Part shown: in pieces, positions 38,501-51,945 of the stretch
How positions within the stretch are numbered: the first letter of the stretch is position 1
How the letters are laid out: each line of letters opens with the position of its first letter
NCBI RefSeq assembly: GCF_002775205.1
Contig: NC_036459.1
Location: forward strand, 18,398,312-18,462,311
DNA length: 64,000 nt
Direction of reading: 5' to 3'
Origin: Xiphophorus maculatus
Taxonomy: Eukaryota > Chordata > Actinopteri > Cyprinodontiformes > Poeciliidae
Translations under genes and position numbers: made by a program
The notes under the pieces: generated by a model
Told to the model about the DNA's origin: nothing
The model's input: only the letters and a program-made list of their open reading frames with translations
Databases searched by the model: none

Positions 38501-41500
38501 CTCAAAGAAACCATTCCATTTACTTCTCCCATTAGTTAAGTATTTTTGATGAGTTGTGAAAACAATTAACCATTTCATTGTACATCATTTTCTAGAATGC
38601 CATAGTGTTCTAATGGTATTTAAAGAGCTAAAATCTCCACCCCAAAAACCAATTAGTTGACCTGGGGCAAAATAAAAAGCAGTGGTCTTCATCGGACGTC
38701 CATAGAGGTCACCTGATGAAGACCAGATGATCTCAGATTTATCTCTCACAGCCTGGGAGTTTGAAAAGGTTTCATACTCTCATGTTCTGGAGCAGTTGAT
38801 CCTCTAGCTTCTGATCAATGGAAGACTTTCCTGAAATGGGACGTCATACACAAAAGACATGATTTTGAATTTTGTCTTTTTTTTATTGCTGCTCTGTCTA
38901 AGGTTGCATTCATATCAGCCCATTCATATGTTTGGTCTGCTTTAATCCAACTCTACAATCTAAACAAAGGTGTGAGTCAAGTCGCTGGCAGAAGAAATGG
39001 TTTGTGGTCAATGTGTAGACAAAAGAGAAATGCTACAACTTGTAAAATATGATGCCACTCCCTTTATTTTTAATATTTTGTGAAGAAATAATTTGCTCTC
39101 AGTTTCTCCTTCAGAGGTTTTTGTATCATTTCCTTCAGTGGTTGTTGGTGCATCACCACCACAGGCGAGGAGTGAAACAGGCTTTTCAAAGGGTTTGGTT
39201 CATTTGACAGAGAGTCACGTCAGCTGAAAATGTAACAAAGATAGCAATTTTGACCCCAATCAAATCAAATCTACACCCTCATTTTGAACTGTTGGTGTGG
39301 CAGGAAACATGGAGGATGGGGAGAAATGATTAAAATATGTGAAAGTTAAGCACCCAAAGTTCTAGTCCTTCAGGATGACGAGTCTTTACCTTCTTCCTGT
39401 TACTAGTTGGCAAAGTTGCACAATGGTGTCGGAGCAGTTGATGTCTGGTAAAATGTTGACAGGGAAAAAATAAAAAAAGTTAAGATCATCTACAAGCCTA
39501 TCAGTTCCATTCTGGGTACAGCCTAAAGCAGCTACATCAAAAGAACCAAACTTCAGAAGCATAAAGAGAGAAACAGAAAGGTCAGGATCTAGCAGGAGCT
39601 GATGAACAGACCGCCTGCTTGGGCCAGGCCAACTACAAATAAGTCTTTATACATAATCTCAAGGCGAACACTCAAGCAATTGAACTATACATTCCACTAT
39701 ATTACTATTCTGCAGGTCCTTTTCCAGTCTTGTGTCTGATGATTGGCTCGGTGGTAACTAGGCTCATCCCAGACGAAGGGCCAGCTGCCAACATCACAGG
39801 GTTTACAAGTCTGACTGTAGACGAGCAGAGAGTGTTGGTGGCCTCCTCTGTGACCTTCCTCGTTGGCATCATGCAGGTCGGAAACCTTTTTAACCTTTCA
39901 GTTCATTACGTCAGTATCTACTGTACATGGAAAATAACAGACAGGAAAGATACAATGTTCTGCAGCCACGTTTTAGTCAGTAAACACATCCAAACCAAGG
40001 TTGTTGTTTTATTTCCCAACACATTTATTGCACTAGAAACGAGGTGTGATTCAGACTTGGCAAGAGAACTTGTCTCTGCCGAAAGAAGCTACTGAGCTGA
40101 TCTGGATAAGAGTTGATGATGGGAAGCCACAGTGGCAAAATGAAAGTTAAATGTTCATGTGACCTCAGCCGTATCTCACATGCCCATGGCAACTATCCAT
40201 GAAACCCTCTATTGCCTTGAATGGATTAGCATGGTCTAGCTAGGCAATTGAGATGGTAGCAATATACTGAGATAGGTACTTGTGTATTTAACCAATTGAC
40301 CTCGAGTCTCTGCCAAAGGTCACTTGTGTTGGCAGTGATGCTGCAGATCTGCTGGAGTTTGTAGACACAGTCCTCTCTTAGTTTTACTGACAAAAGTCTG
40401 AAACTGGAAAATATTGAATAAGCAGCTGCAAAAATGCCATGTTGGTGTCAATGGTTAAGGAGAATAAGGTGACAGTGGCTTAATGGACTTAACAAGTCAA
40501 GTTAAGTTAATTTGTGTGGCACATTTCAGCAACAAGGCAGTAGAAAGTTCTTCACACCTTCAAGTGGAACCTTGAAGCAGATGGGCTATAGAACCAGAAA
40601 ACCACAAACCGGGGCTACAATTTCCATAGGTTGTTCAAAATTGGACTATAACATATTCAAAAATGTATTCCTGGTCCAAAGAGCCTTGGTTTCCATTAAG
40701 AGGCTCATTGTCTTTTAATGAACCATCAGTCTCTTTTTCATGTTGTTTGTTTGACATAAACAATATGAAAACATGTCTTACACAGCACTAACAAGTGGCC
40801 AGTTAGAGTGTTCTTCTTATAGTAGACAATGAAATGAAAATTACTTTAAATTATTGGTGAAATTCTGTGCAAAGCCTCCCTCTCAGAATTCCTCCACTCA
40901 GCTCCTTCAGACTAGCCAGCAGCAATTAGCCAACACCTAATAGAACTGCAGAACTATTGAGCTCATTATAGGAGCTACTACTCAGTTCACCAGATAAAAA
41001 CTTTGCTAAAGGGTTAATAGAGGAGCCATGTTGTGATGACATCCTGAAGGCAGAGCTTCAGAAAAGAGCAGGATATTTTAAAGAGACAGAGGCAAAATTT
41101 CATAAAATGGCACCATGTGTATGGAAAATATAAAATACTGCCCCTTTAAGGGTCCATGCACTATAAACACTTTAGTAACTGTATGAGCAAGTAAACATGA
41201 ACTTGTTTCATTTCTTAACAGAATTAATTTGTGTATGTAATTCTGTTTGTTCTGTACAGAGACATGCCTTAAAATTAATGTTGTGTAGTGAAATGTGGAA
41301 AATGAGACATTCAGAATATTTTTAACATCTTAAATGTTCTAAGCAAATTCAATTGGATTTCTTTTGGTTTTCCAGCTGGCAATGGGAGTCCTACAGGTGG
41401 GCTTCGTGGTCATGTACCTGTCTGACACCCTGGTCTCTGGGTTCACCACAGCTGCTGCCATCCATATCCTTGTATCTCAGTTAAAGTTTGTGTTGGGGCT

Positions 41501-44500
41501 CCAGGTTCCTGGCATCAGTGGACCCCTCTCCCTTATATATGTAATTACAAATTGTTCCGTCGTTTTCTCACCTTAACGTTGGAAAGGGAGCGACGAGGCG
41601 GTGTATCCCTTAAACTCCTGTTGTGTTTTTCAGACTCTGGAGATCATCTTCAAGAAGATCACGTCCAGCAACGTGTGTGACATTGTGATCTCCCTCGTGA
41701 TCATGGTGGTGGTGTTTCTTGTGAAAGAGCTGAATGACAGATACAAATCTAAACTGCCCGTTCCCATCCCGATAGAGGTTATCATGGTGAGCAAGCGTTA
41801 TGAAACATCTTCCATAGTTATAACCGTTTTCTTATCTGACAGATGCAGTGATAGCACAGGTTTAGGTTAAGGTTATATTTATAACTGTAAATACCTTTAA
41901 AGTGATATAAGGTCACAAGGTTTCTGATGAGGTATTACAATTGGACATACAAAACTAAAACAGAAGCACATAATTAGACACCTTTATTTGTCCCTCAGTA
42001 GGGGAACAAATAAAGGATTATTAACTGTATTACTGTAAATCTAATAACACCAATTATGTGTATCGTCTAGTTTTGACCCCCATGTTCCCTGTGTTCTCCC
42101 TAGACTGTTATTACTTGTGGAGTTTCTTATGCGTTTGACTTCAAGACCAGATTTGGCATTGACATTGTTGGAAAAATTCCCCGAGGGTGAGTAGAACTTG
42201 TTCTATCTTGCATTTACTTTGATTGGCTAAAAAATTGGCAGAATACTTTGTAAACAAGTGCTTTTGTTTTAATACTAATAGTATATGGATTATATTTGAC
42301 TGACGGATTGTGTGCTGCTTCAGATACGAGCCTCCAGTCGCCCCAAACCTTCAGGTCTTCCAGCACACGGCGATGGAAGCTTTCCCAATGGCTATAGTGG
42401 GTTTTGCTGTGGCCTTCTCTGTGGCAAAAGTCTATTCTATAAAACATGATTACACAATAGATGGAAACCAGGTACGCTGCAACACTGACCAGGTAAACGG
42501 TCTAGTATGCTTGTGATGTGTACCTCTGTACCAAGTCACGTTTTCTCCTGGACCTGGCTGCAGGAGCTGATCGCCTTCGGAGTTAGCAATATCTTTGGAG
42601 CGTCCTTCAAGGCCTTTGCAGCGAGTACAGCGCTTTCCAGGAGTGCAGTGCAAGAAAGTACAGGAGGAAAAACTCAGGTAAAATGAGCAGTTGTGTTGAT
42701 TAATATTTATAGTAGTTGATAAAGGGGTTTATTTTTAGACAACCTGATAAAGTGGATTTAAGTACAACTATACAGCCCTCTTGCATCTCCAAAACAGAAC
42801 TCTGTGAAATCAGAGTGATTGTGAAAGTCTCATTTTTTCCACATAAAATCAGTGCATGTTTTACTCTTAGGGCTTTAACTGCAATATAGTAATCTAGTTG
42901 TATAAATACTATTCCAAGGACATCCTACAAGTCCATCTGCATTTACTTCTCTCACAATAACATATTATTTAGCCCTTCAAAGTCACATAAAAACAACGCT
43001 ACACAATTGATACAGGAAAAATATTTCTTCTCTAGCTAATTGTCAGTAAAGGAATACATTTTCACTGCTGACTCTCTGTTGTTGCCATGACATCACCAGT
43101 GTTGTCACCTAATCTATTAGGTTATGATTGTTGGTTCCATTACATATAATAATCCAATTGTTTCATAATCCGGGGGTATCTATTTCACATATTTCAATTA
43201 AAAATGGTGACAGGCTTCAAGACAATGTCGATATGGACACAATGTAAACAGATGGTAGTCATGGTTACGTGTTTTAGAATTGCCACATCCAGGTTGAAAA
43301 TCAATGCAAACACCTGCTGGGATTAATATCCTTTGAATTCTGTCAAGTCTTTTTGTTTTTCTGTTGCTAGATTATGATATTTTGTCCTTTTAAGAAATAT
43401 TTAAGTCACTTGAAATCATTTACAAATCCTTTCAAATATGCTTCTGATTGTTTTAGTTGTGTGGATTTCCCAGTCTGATGGTCTTTCTATATTTTTTCAG
43501 ATCGCTGGTTTACTGTCAGCTATTATAGTGATGATTGTCACTTTGGCTATTGGATTTCTTCTCGAGCCTTTACCAAAGGTAAGAGAACTACAGTCTGCTA
43601 AAGAGCAACACTGCCAAAGAATCAGGTCTCTGAAAGGAACTCTTGTCCTGGTGTTTTGACAGTCTGTGCTGGGGGCCGTGGTCATCATCAACCTGAAGGG
43701 TATGCTGATGCAGTTCAATGAAATTCCTTACCTCTGGAGGAGAGACAGGCCAGATTGTGTAAGATATTGAACAATTGAGTTATTTTAGAAAAATGTTCAG
43801 TCTTACCAACTGAGTTAATAAAGATCATTTAACAAAAACAAGTATTTCTTCTTGGCATGTATAGGTGGTGTGGATGATCACCTGCGGAGCATCCATCCTC
43901 CTGGGGCTGGATCTTGGATTGGCTGTTGGTCTTGGTGTGGAGTTGATCTGCGTCGTCCTCCGGGTTCAGTTGTTAGTATCTTAGCAGGGTCTACTTCCTG
44001 ATGCCACAAAAAATCTGAATTACAACTGACAAATAAATACTACGATGCTCTAATATCTAATACAGCTTGTTGTAGGAATTTCAGCCTGCCAGCTGTTAAT
44101 CCCAGCGGTCTGCGCTCTTTTATTTTAGCATGCTAACACAAAGCATGCTAACATACGGGTAGAGAGATGGCGATTTTGGCATCTCTCTACCCAATGTTTC
44201 CCAATCATGTCAAAATTGGTATAAGCATGAACAAATAATGTTTTGAGTAAGTAACATAGCAAGTGAAGCAGTTATGCTAGCACAGTTGCTAGCAAGCAGA
44301 TTTAGGAAGTACCAAAGTTAAACTTTTATTGTGTTTCTCTTTTTCAGCCCTCGCTGCAGTGTGCTAGCCAACATTGAGGGGACAGATATTTACAAAGACA
44401 GGAAGGACTACATCTGTGTAAGTTAGCCACATTTAGCCTTCCTTATATCTTTCAGGCAGCAAGCTATAACAAGTAGCATGAGATTTTGACACAAAACGTT

Positions 44501-47500
44501 AAACTTTAGCTATGTTGTCACATTTTCACGTTTTACAACCAAGAAAACATTATATGTATCATTTTCTTTCTATGTTAGAATTAAACACAACTTTGTGTCT
44601 GTCAGATAAAATCCATGTGAACTACGTTGCTTGGTGGTTTGAAGTGACAAAATGCATTAAATTTCAAAAGGCATAGAAGCTATTGCACAAAGCTGCCCCT
44701 CTTCTGGTCATTGGGTGTCTGTATTCTCTACCACACATTTACAATAACTTGTGCTTGGTGATCCTGATGTTCCACAGATAAATGAACCAGAGGGGGTGAA
44801 GATCTTCAGAATCCCGTCCCCAATCTTCTTCGCCAACATGGACTTCTTTAGGAACAAGCTAGTGGAATCTGTAAGTTTCACCACAGTGTACACGCTTCTC
44901 TTAAAAAGATTCATGCACATTTATCTTGTAAATTTGATCCTTGTGTTTTCAGCTTGGCTTCAATCCTCTGAGAGTGTTGAAAAAAAGAAACAAAGCTCTG
45001 AGTAGGATCCGGAAACTTCTGAAGAAAGGCGACCTGCAGTGGACGTCGGTGAGTATTATTTGTTCCACGACAACAACAGCGTGCGGCTTTCACTCAGATA
45101 AACCATTCCTCAGCACAATAAAAGGTTGAGCAACTCAGCATCTGCGCTGATATCGTCACCTTGTTTTGCTTTGACGTAACTCTGTGAATTTTCAACAGTG
45201 AAACACACCCAGCCTGTCGCTTTGGTGCATCTATCAAATTCTCATCGTCAGTTTCAAAATAGGAAGTGCATCGTCAAATAGTTTGTACAAATAGCTTAAA
45301 GCAAAAAAAAAAACACTGTAATTTGTTGACAGACCATGTCATTGCATTGCAGAAAGGAAAAGACGGCACTGTAGAACTTGTGCAGGATGGTATATTGTCA
45401 TCCTTTTTTTTTTCTAATTGGAATGTATAGAATATGTTTTACATATTAATGACAACTTGTTCACTATACACAATGTATAGTTTTACATATTAATGACAAC
45501 TTGTTGACGCATGTCAATCTAACGTCTGTATAAAACGAGTCATCCTCATTTGGAAAAGCCCCGATTGAACTGAGGGCAGATATGCTTTCTAGTAAACAGT
45601 GATAGGTTTATTTCCTTCTATCAAGATTAAACGGTGTGAATGGGACACAAACAAGCCTGTGATCCTGACAGTACTATTGATTTTGTATGATATAGATTAA
45701 GATTTACAATGGTCTGATTGGGATTATCTTCCTCTATCTATGCCAGTAACCAATAAAAAAACACGAGGTGAATTGTCCATGATCACTTGTTATTTTGCTC
45801 TTCCACAACATCCAAGACCAGGATGTAGTTTTACCTCTGTGATTAATAATGAATGAAATATGCAGAAAGAACCATGAGTCAAACAGATATCATTCCTCAT
45901 ATTGACATAAACTAAAACAATATTTCTGTAATAACATTCTGATTATTGAATCCAGCACTGAATGGTCATTAACAGACTCTTTGGTTACATTTCAAACTAT
46001 TCATATTATTCACATTTTACAGTCGTGAAAAATGAGGACACTAAAAATGAGTGTGTCTGACATGGACATTTAATATCACTTTGAACGATACTTTGTTGTA
46101 CTTTGCTTTGTAGTTTGCACTGTAAAAAAAATCAGGCAGACAGACTAACAATTATTGAAAATGCAGTCAGTCTTCTACAACTTGAGAACTTTCAAAATAA
46201 TATCCCAAAACATTTCCAACATTCTGTTCTTCACTTGCATATAAATACTAGTCAATAGCAGGCCAAGCAGCATTTTTTCTAGATATGCTTTGTTTTGGCA
46301 GGTTTCCCATAAATGAATTCATTATGTTCCACAAAAAAAATCCATGAATACTGAACTGGGAATAGATGGAGATCCACTGTATGTAGGAAAAATCCTTGTG
46401 TCATTTGAACTGTTGTTTTGTTATCATTCCACTTTGACAAAATGCCTTAAAAGCATTTGGCACCAAAGCTACCAGTAAAGACCCAGTAAGAAGGAATCTT
46501 TCTGTCGTTTTTCTCAATGTTTAAAATCTTCCTAATTAAGAATAAATCTATGTTTTCCTGCTGCAGAAAGGGTTCATGAACACAACAAACAGCTCCCTTA
46601 CGGACCCGTTAGAAGACAGTGACAATGAGGAGCTGGACAAACCCATCGACTTCAAGGACCTTCCCATCCGCATCGACTGGAACGCCGAACTTCCTGCCAA
46701 CATGGTGGTTCCCAGGGTGGACATCCACAGCCTGGTGCTGGACTTCGCTGCCGTCTCCTTTCTGGACATATCTGGGCTGAAGGGACTCAAAACCGTGAGG
46801 GAATCTGTTTCCACTGATCCAAATATCTTCTTATTGCTCCCACTTTTTCCCCTACCATCTTCGTCTCCTCTGTTTCCTTCGCAGCTGCTGAAAGAACTGG
46901 TCCGTGTTGAAGTTGAGGTCTACATCGTAGCTTGTGATCGTAAGTGTGAAACTCCGGTTCCGACAAGTTACAACACCGTTAGCAGCATCATCTTTAAAAA
47001 GTCCATTTTCTCTGGTTCATCAATCGAAGAAACACAAGAAAAGAGACAGCAAAAGACTTGATACTGGGTCAAAGTTCACCTTCCAGCTGAACAATGACCC
47101 TAACAGACTGCCAGAGCTAAAACAGAATGGTTTAGATGTGTTAGAATGGTCCAGTCAGAGTCCAGATGTAAATCTGAATGAGAATCTGCAGCAAGTTCTT
47201 ATTTTCACAGATTCTCTCCATCCAATCTGACTGAGTCAAGTTGTTTTACCAAGAAGAATGAGCAAAAATTGTAGACTTCCAGTGGCGTCTTTCATTTGCA
47301 TTTAAGTTGACAGTCCGATACGAATATTGGAAGTTGAGTTTAAAGCTTCACACCAAGACTAAAACTAGCTGATTTTGAAAAGACAAAAACTAAAGCTCTC
47401 ACATCAAGAGAAACAGGAAGTTTTGATGTAACTCTCATTTCTTCTGAACCACAGCGTACATCCTGGAGAAACTCCACAGCTGTTGCTTCTTTGATGAGGA

Positions 47501-49106
47501 GGTTCAGCCCTCCATGTTCTTCCTAACGCTGCACGACGCCATGCTGCACATTTTGGAGAAACATCCAGAGACGACAGTAAGGAAAGCAGACCAGGTAAAA
47601 ACCTTCTCATCAGATCACATCACGGTATGAAAGACTGACAACCGTTTTCTAGTTGTCTGACGTTAAATCAGACTAAACGCTTCCTGTTTTAGCTCAGTTA
47701 GGATTACCAACAGCACTCTCCATGCTAAACAAATGTTGCAATTTTTCTTCTCTTTTTCTTTCTTACACTCTTCAAACTCTGAAGTTTAGTATTTAGGTTG
47801 AATTGCATTAACTTTATGCCGTAGATTCAACGTTTCAGTCATGAATCCATAAACTTCTCTGGATTTTATTTTAAGTTCTGGAACTAAAATCTACACTCTG
47901 TGATGGTCACTCCAGAAACCCAGACGTTGCTGTTCTTGCGTCACTCATAACTAATCTGCTGTTATACTTAGGATCATTGTCTATTTGGAAGACCAACTTT
48001 CACCCACAGTTTAACTTCCTGGGCTGGCTGATGTTTGAATTATTGCATCAGTATTCAATCATCAGACAGAAGTCTCTAATCTGGCTCTTTATACTGAAAC
48101 CGGTTTTGGAGTGATGGCTTCTTCTTCTTCTTCTTCTTTTTGGAGTCTTTCAGCCCATTTTAGTCCAGAATGTGGATTCTGAGTCTGTCTCTCCAGATTG
48201 ACAATGTTTGTTGTTGCTGTTGATGCAAGTGGAGCCTTTTACACCCAAACACGTTCACCTCTGGGTCACAGAACCTGTTTCTTTCCGGAACAGCACAATG
48301 CTGGACATTCTGTGATTGTTACAACACGCAATCACCTCATGGAGGAAGTCCACAATTCTCTTCCTGGTTTCTTTCGCCTTCCCGGATGCTCATGTCCACA
48401 GGACAAACTTCAAACGTCTAATTTGAAGACAGAATTTAGCAAATAGAACTAACTGCAGTAATCCTAAGTGACCTAAAACTGGAAATGTCTTATGTCAGAA
48501 ACAAATTGAGAAATGTTTGTATTTTTATACAGCATGATTGATTCCACCTGTACAATCAAAATGTACAAAACCTGAATATGTTCATGTTTCCCTACAGATA
48601 CTAACAACAGTGACAGTCCATCATCCGAGCCGCAGTCTGAGGAGCAGAGATAAAAATGTAAGCTGATTTTCTTCTTTTCCAGCTGAAGCTTCCTGCTGTT
48701 GTAATTGTCCTGTACAGTCGGGTCATTGTCACTCGGTGCACTCAGTGTTTGAGTTTTGGGAAATATTTAACTTGTTTTATTTCATTCAGCTGTATGTAGG
48801 TCAAGAACAAAACACATAAAGCGCCACTCCAAAGAAATAAAACATGCCGGCTTTATAAGCTCATGCTTCAGTCTGTATGCAGAACACGAGCCTCATTCTG
48901 AGCTACAGGCAAAGCAGCAAATCATCTTAATGTAAAGGGGAAGTGATAATCTGTTGGGTTAGTTTTTACATAGAAACTTTAAATAGTGGTGAGCTCTGTT
49001 TATCTGTTTGTCACATAAAACCTCCATAAAGACGCAAAATGTGAAAAATACATGTGAAACTCCTGTCTTGCAGGGTCCAGTGCCAGCTGGAGAGACCAAG
49101 TTCTAA
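35587..49106 (+). CDS. slc26a3: SLC26A3-type chloride/bicarbonate exchanger (complete, 20 coding exons)
   Basis: Plasma-membrane Cl-/HCO3- exchanger of apical epithelia (DRA family). Exons: 35587-35717, 36821-36960, 38334-38444, 39716-39876, 41376-41540, 41634-41786, 42104-42186, 42324-42471, 42564-42677, 43501-43578, 43663-43758, 43865-43971, 44348-44417, 44778-44870, 44953-45048, 46567-46794, 46885-46939, 47455-47594, 48598-48657, 49074-49106. All junctions are GT-AG and in phase: 2262 nt, 753 aa (human 764). Seen: N-terminal [21 protein letters not shown]26 signature region [11 protein letters not shown]...GTSRHIS; likely N-glycosylation site Asn153 (NIT); anion-site helix [14 protein letters not shown] at 389-402; STAS domain from about residue 520 with [20 protein letters not shown]. 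The C-terminus ETKF is the same PDZ ligand as human SLC26A3, the main reason for preferring A3 over A6. The start is the first of two adjacent ATGs. Confidence 0.95.
36640..36675 (+). mobile_element. LINE/SINE 3'-tail fragment
   Basis: Sequence of the type ATTTCCCCACTGTGGGACAA followed by TAAAGT, a recurrent 3' tail of fish non-LTR elements, in slc26a3 intron 1. Confidence 0.45.
40505..40565. mobile_element. L2-type tail fragment in slc26a3 intron
   Basis: GCACATTTCAGCAACAAGGC is nearly the same tail as in the L2 at 7141 (GCACATTTCAGCAGCAAGGC). Short and isolated. Confidence 0.45.
45424..45510. repeat. Two-copy tandem repeat in slc26a3 intron 15
   Basis: TTTTACATATTAATGACAAC followed by TTGTT occurs twice, about 47 bp apart, each preceded by a GTATAG motif. 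A local duplication. Confidence 0.7.
46935..47235 (+). mobile_element. Tc1-like transposase remnant in slc26a3 intron 17
   Basis: The frame around 47087-47200 reads [13 protein letters not shown], then [17 protein letters not shown]. This is a worn form of the Tc1 catalytic-core wording (NDPKHT ... WPSQSPDLNPIENLW). It is fragmentary and the terminal repeats are not visible. Confidence 0.6.
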
Positions 49107-49126
49107 CCGGGACAAAAGATGAAATC

Positions 49127-49132
49127 AATAAA
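49127..49132 (+). terminator. Candidate slc26a3 polyadenylation signal
   Basis: AATAAA 21 bp after the stop codon and 26 bp before the pogo-like insertion. If used, the 3'UTR would be under 50 nt. Other AATAAA/AATAAAA motifs occur only beyond the insertion (for example near 51030). Confidence 0.45.
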
Positions 49133-49157
49133 CGAAACGGCAAAAAGAAAAGAAGAC

Positions 49158-49747
49158 TACCGTATTTTCCGCACTATAAGGCGCACCTTCAATGAATGGC
49201 CTATTTTAAAACTTTTTTATATATAAGGCGCATAGAATAGAGGCTACAGTAGAGGCTGGGGTTACATTATGCATCCATTAGATGGAACTGCGCTAAAGGG
49301 AATGTCAACAAAATAGTCAGATAGGTCAGTCAAACTTTATTAATAGATTACAAACCAGCGTTCTGAAAACTCCGTTCATTCCCAAAATGAATAAACAGCT
49401 GTTGCTTCCTCCACTTCCACACCATTGATTGGTTCATGTTAAATTCTCTGGCTGCTGCTCTATTCCCATGTTCTACTGCGTCACTGATCGCCTTGAGCTT
49501 AAACTCTGTGTCGTAAGCGTCTCTTAATAGGAGCCATTTTGGGGTCTTTACACAAAACCCAGCATGCACCGCGCGCTTCTTCTTCTACTGGGGAAAATGA
49601 AGTCAGCGGCTGCTTACCATAGTTGCGAGACCTGTTGTGGCTCAATATTGGTTCATATATAAGGCGCACTGGATTATAAGGCGCACTGTTGGCGTTTGAG
49701 AAAATTGAAGGTTTTTAGGTGCGCCTTATAGTGCAGAAAATACGGTA
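49158..49747 (-). mobile_element. Pogo/Tigger-like non-autonomous element
   Basis: The ends are inverted: CCGTATTTTCCGCACTATAA on the left and the matching TTATAGTGCAGAAAATACGG on the right, each bordered by TA, the Tc1/mariner target. A second GGCGC-type subterminal repeat lies inside each end. The minus strand (49569-49348) encodes a transposase N-terminus-like helix-turn-helix, FKLKAISDAVEHGNRAAAR then NMNQSMVWKWRKQQ, as in pogo/CENP-B-type DNA-binding domains. The catalytic domain is missing, so it is a deletion derivative. Its left end is 52 bp after the slc26a3 stop codon. Confidence 0.85.
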
Positions 49748-51945
49748 TATATTTTATACATCGCTTTATTTATTATGCATAATTAACATGCATAATAGAG
49801 ATTACGGTTTAAATGATTGTAAAATCATTGCGAAGAGGTAAATCCATACTGCACTGGGTGATAAAGAAATGTAAATACAATCCCAGATTAACAACACATG
49901 ATAAATTCTAACTGAAAAACTAAACGCAAGAGTGAAAATATGGAATCTACCTCATGGTGGCGCTAGCAGGAACAACTCCTACTGTCTGCATCTCACATCA
50001 TTCTGAATGTCTGATTGATGCACATTTCTCCTAATGCAACATCAGTTAATATCGATCAGGTTTAGATTTGAACTTTGAATGGGCCGTTCTGTTGTCTTTC
50101 AGCCATTTGAGCTGATTTAAGTCAAGCTTTATCTCCTGGCTTCACATTCAGCCGCCATCAGATACAAATGAGGCTGATGGAAAAGTGCAGTTTGTTTTGC
50201 TGCCAAACATCCAAACATGGATCTGTGTATTACAGTCAAACAACAAATGGGAAACAGACCCAATTCAAGTTCAAGTCCATGGAGTCCAGATTCACTTTGG
50301 GAGGAATTTACAGGGACAGATTTAAATCTGTTCCACTTCTTAGTCATTTTTCAGACAAAAATGTTTGTACACATGGCTCTATAACTCTTCCCAGATTGAT
50401 GGGCAGCAGCAGTTGTTTCCCTGAGGTCATCGGTGATGTCTTGGCATTGTGTTAACACACACCTGGATGCTCCAGGACAGCAAACATCCACTACTCAAAT
50501 TCAAATTTAAAAATACTTTATTGATCCCAAAGGGAATATAAACGTCATATTAATTAGAAATTTGTGGGCGTTATTGTACAGTGATGGCTGTGGGCAGGAC
50601 TCCTGCTTTTATCAGGTTTTGACACTGATATTGATCAGTTATGTAATGAATTTTTGTAAAACACTTTATATATCATGTCTGTTGTTTATCTAAGCTTGTA
50701 TTTACCAAATTTTAAGTTTTTTTATATAAAAGAAATTTTTTTATGTGATTGTTTCTGTGTGAGAAACATTATAGGACCTAGATGAGGTGCAGATATAAAT
50801 ATATCTATTCCATGTAGACTCTTTTTATCATGAATTTAAGAGTTTTTTTATATTGTTGTACATAGAAAATATTGTTATACCATTCAATCAAATGTACTGT
50901 TTTATTACAAAAGCCATATTTTGTTTTTTATACTGTAAACACTTCATTTGTAGGCCATTTTTGTTGTAATAATGAATCTAAAAAATGAATAATTTTGCCA
51001 AAGTTTTGTTACAGCTCTGTTCTGTTATCAAAATAAAAAATAATCTTTATATATTTATTTACTTTTATTGGTCTGTTTTGTGCTCATGAATATTTTACAG
51101 TATGATAAGGAATGAGAGACATACTATAAAAACTTCTATGGTAGTATATTTAACTCTTAACTCTGCTACAGTAGCGCAACTTTGTCAAAGTGATTAGAAA
51201 AGATTCATTATTCCTCAAAAGCTGCTAAACTGTGATGACATAAAACAATCCACTTTTTCATTTTTTTCACTCTAAATCACCACAAAGCCATGAGAAAAAC
51301 GTTTATATAAAAAATAAAAGTTATTGTTTCTGATGATGAAAAAAAAATGAGCAAATTCTTTAGGGAAGAATATACAGTGGATTTCCAGCCATTCACAGAT
51401 TCTCCAATTTGTGGATTATTTTTGTGGAACTTAACTTCAAAAATTCACTTTCTTTCTACCAGAACATTCTAGAAAAAAAGTGGTCCCAAAAATAACTCCC
51501 TGTGGAATCCCATATAGGATTGTATCACCATCGCATGTAAATCCTTTAATCTTGTTATCAATTAATATATTTCTAAAACCACTAGAAATGTGTTCCTGAC
51601 AAGCCATAGTTCAGATTTTCGTGTGAAAGTTTGATTATCAACATCATAAGCCTAAAATCAATCTCAAAAACGTCCCTAGGATATTAACGATTATGAGGTG
51701 GACTGTTCTTGAATTCTAGCTGGTTTATCACTCCGAGTCTTTCCCAGGTTAAGTAACAGAAAGAGAATAAAGAGATGGCACACGTCAACTCAATGTACTA
51801 TGACTCAATGTGTGTTAATTATTGAACAGAGCGCAGACAAAGAGCGCATCGTGATGGAACTGATGTCAGATTTCAGATTCCAAAGTTTCTTCAAGTGATC
51901 TTTTGCGTTTTGCCGGAGTTGGACTTTTCAGAAACGTTCACCTCA
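49748..51945. other. Spacer between the two slc26a3 copies
   Basis: AT-rich with no coding signal. 50500-50545 holds ACTTTATTGATCCCAAAGGG, the complement of a common fish LINE/SINE 3' tail. 50080-50110 has a fragment (TTTGAATGGGCCGTTCTG) shared by decayed Tc1-type insertions elsewhere in the window. Any promoter of the second slc26a3 copy would be near 51800-51940. Confidence 0.5.

Noticed and set aside
44140..44195. Hairpin GGGTAGAGAGATG / CATCTCTCTACCC as a regulatory RNA
   Set aside because: Short stem in an slc26a3 intron; more likely a local inverted duplication, with no further support.
35587..49106. Naming the exchanger slc26a6
   Set aside because: The sequence is close to both, but the ETKF C-terminus and the convergent cbll1 neighbour both point to slc26a3.
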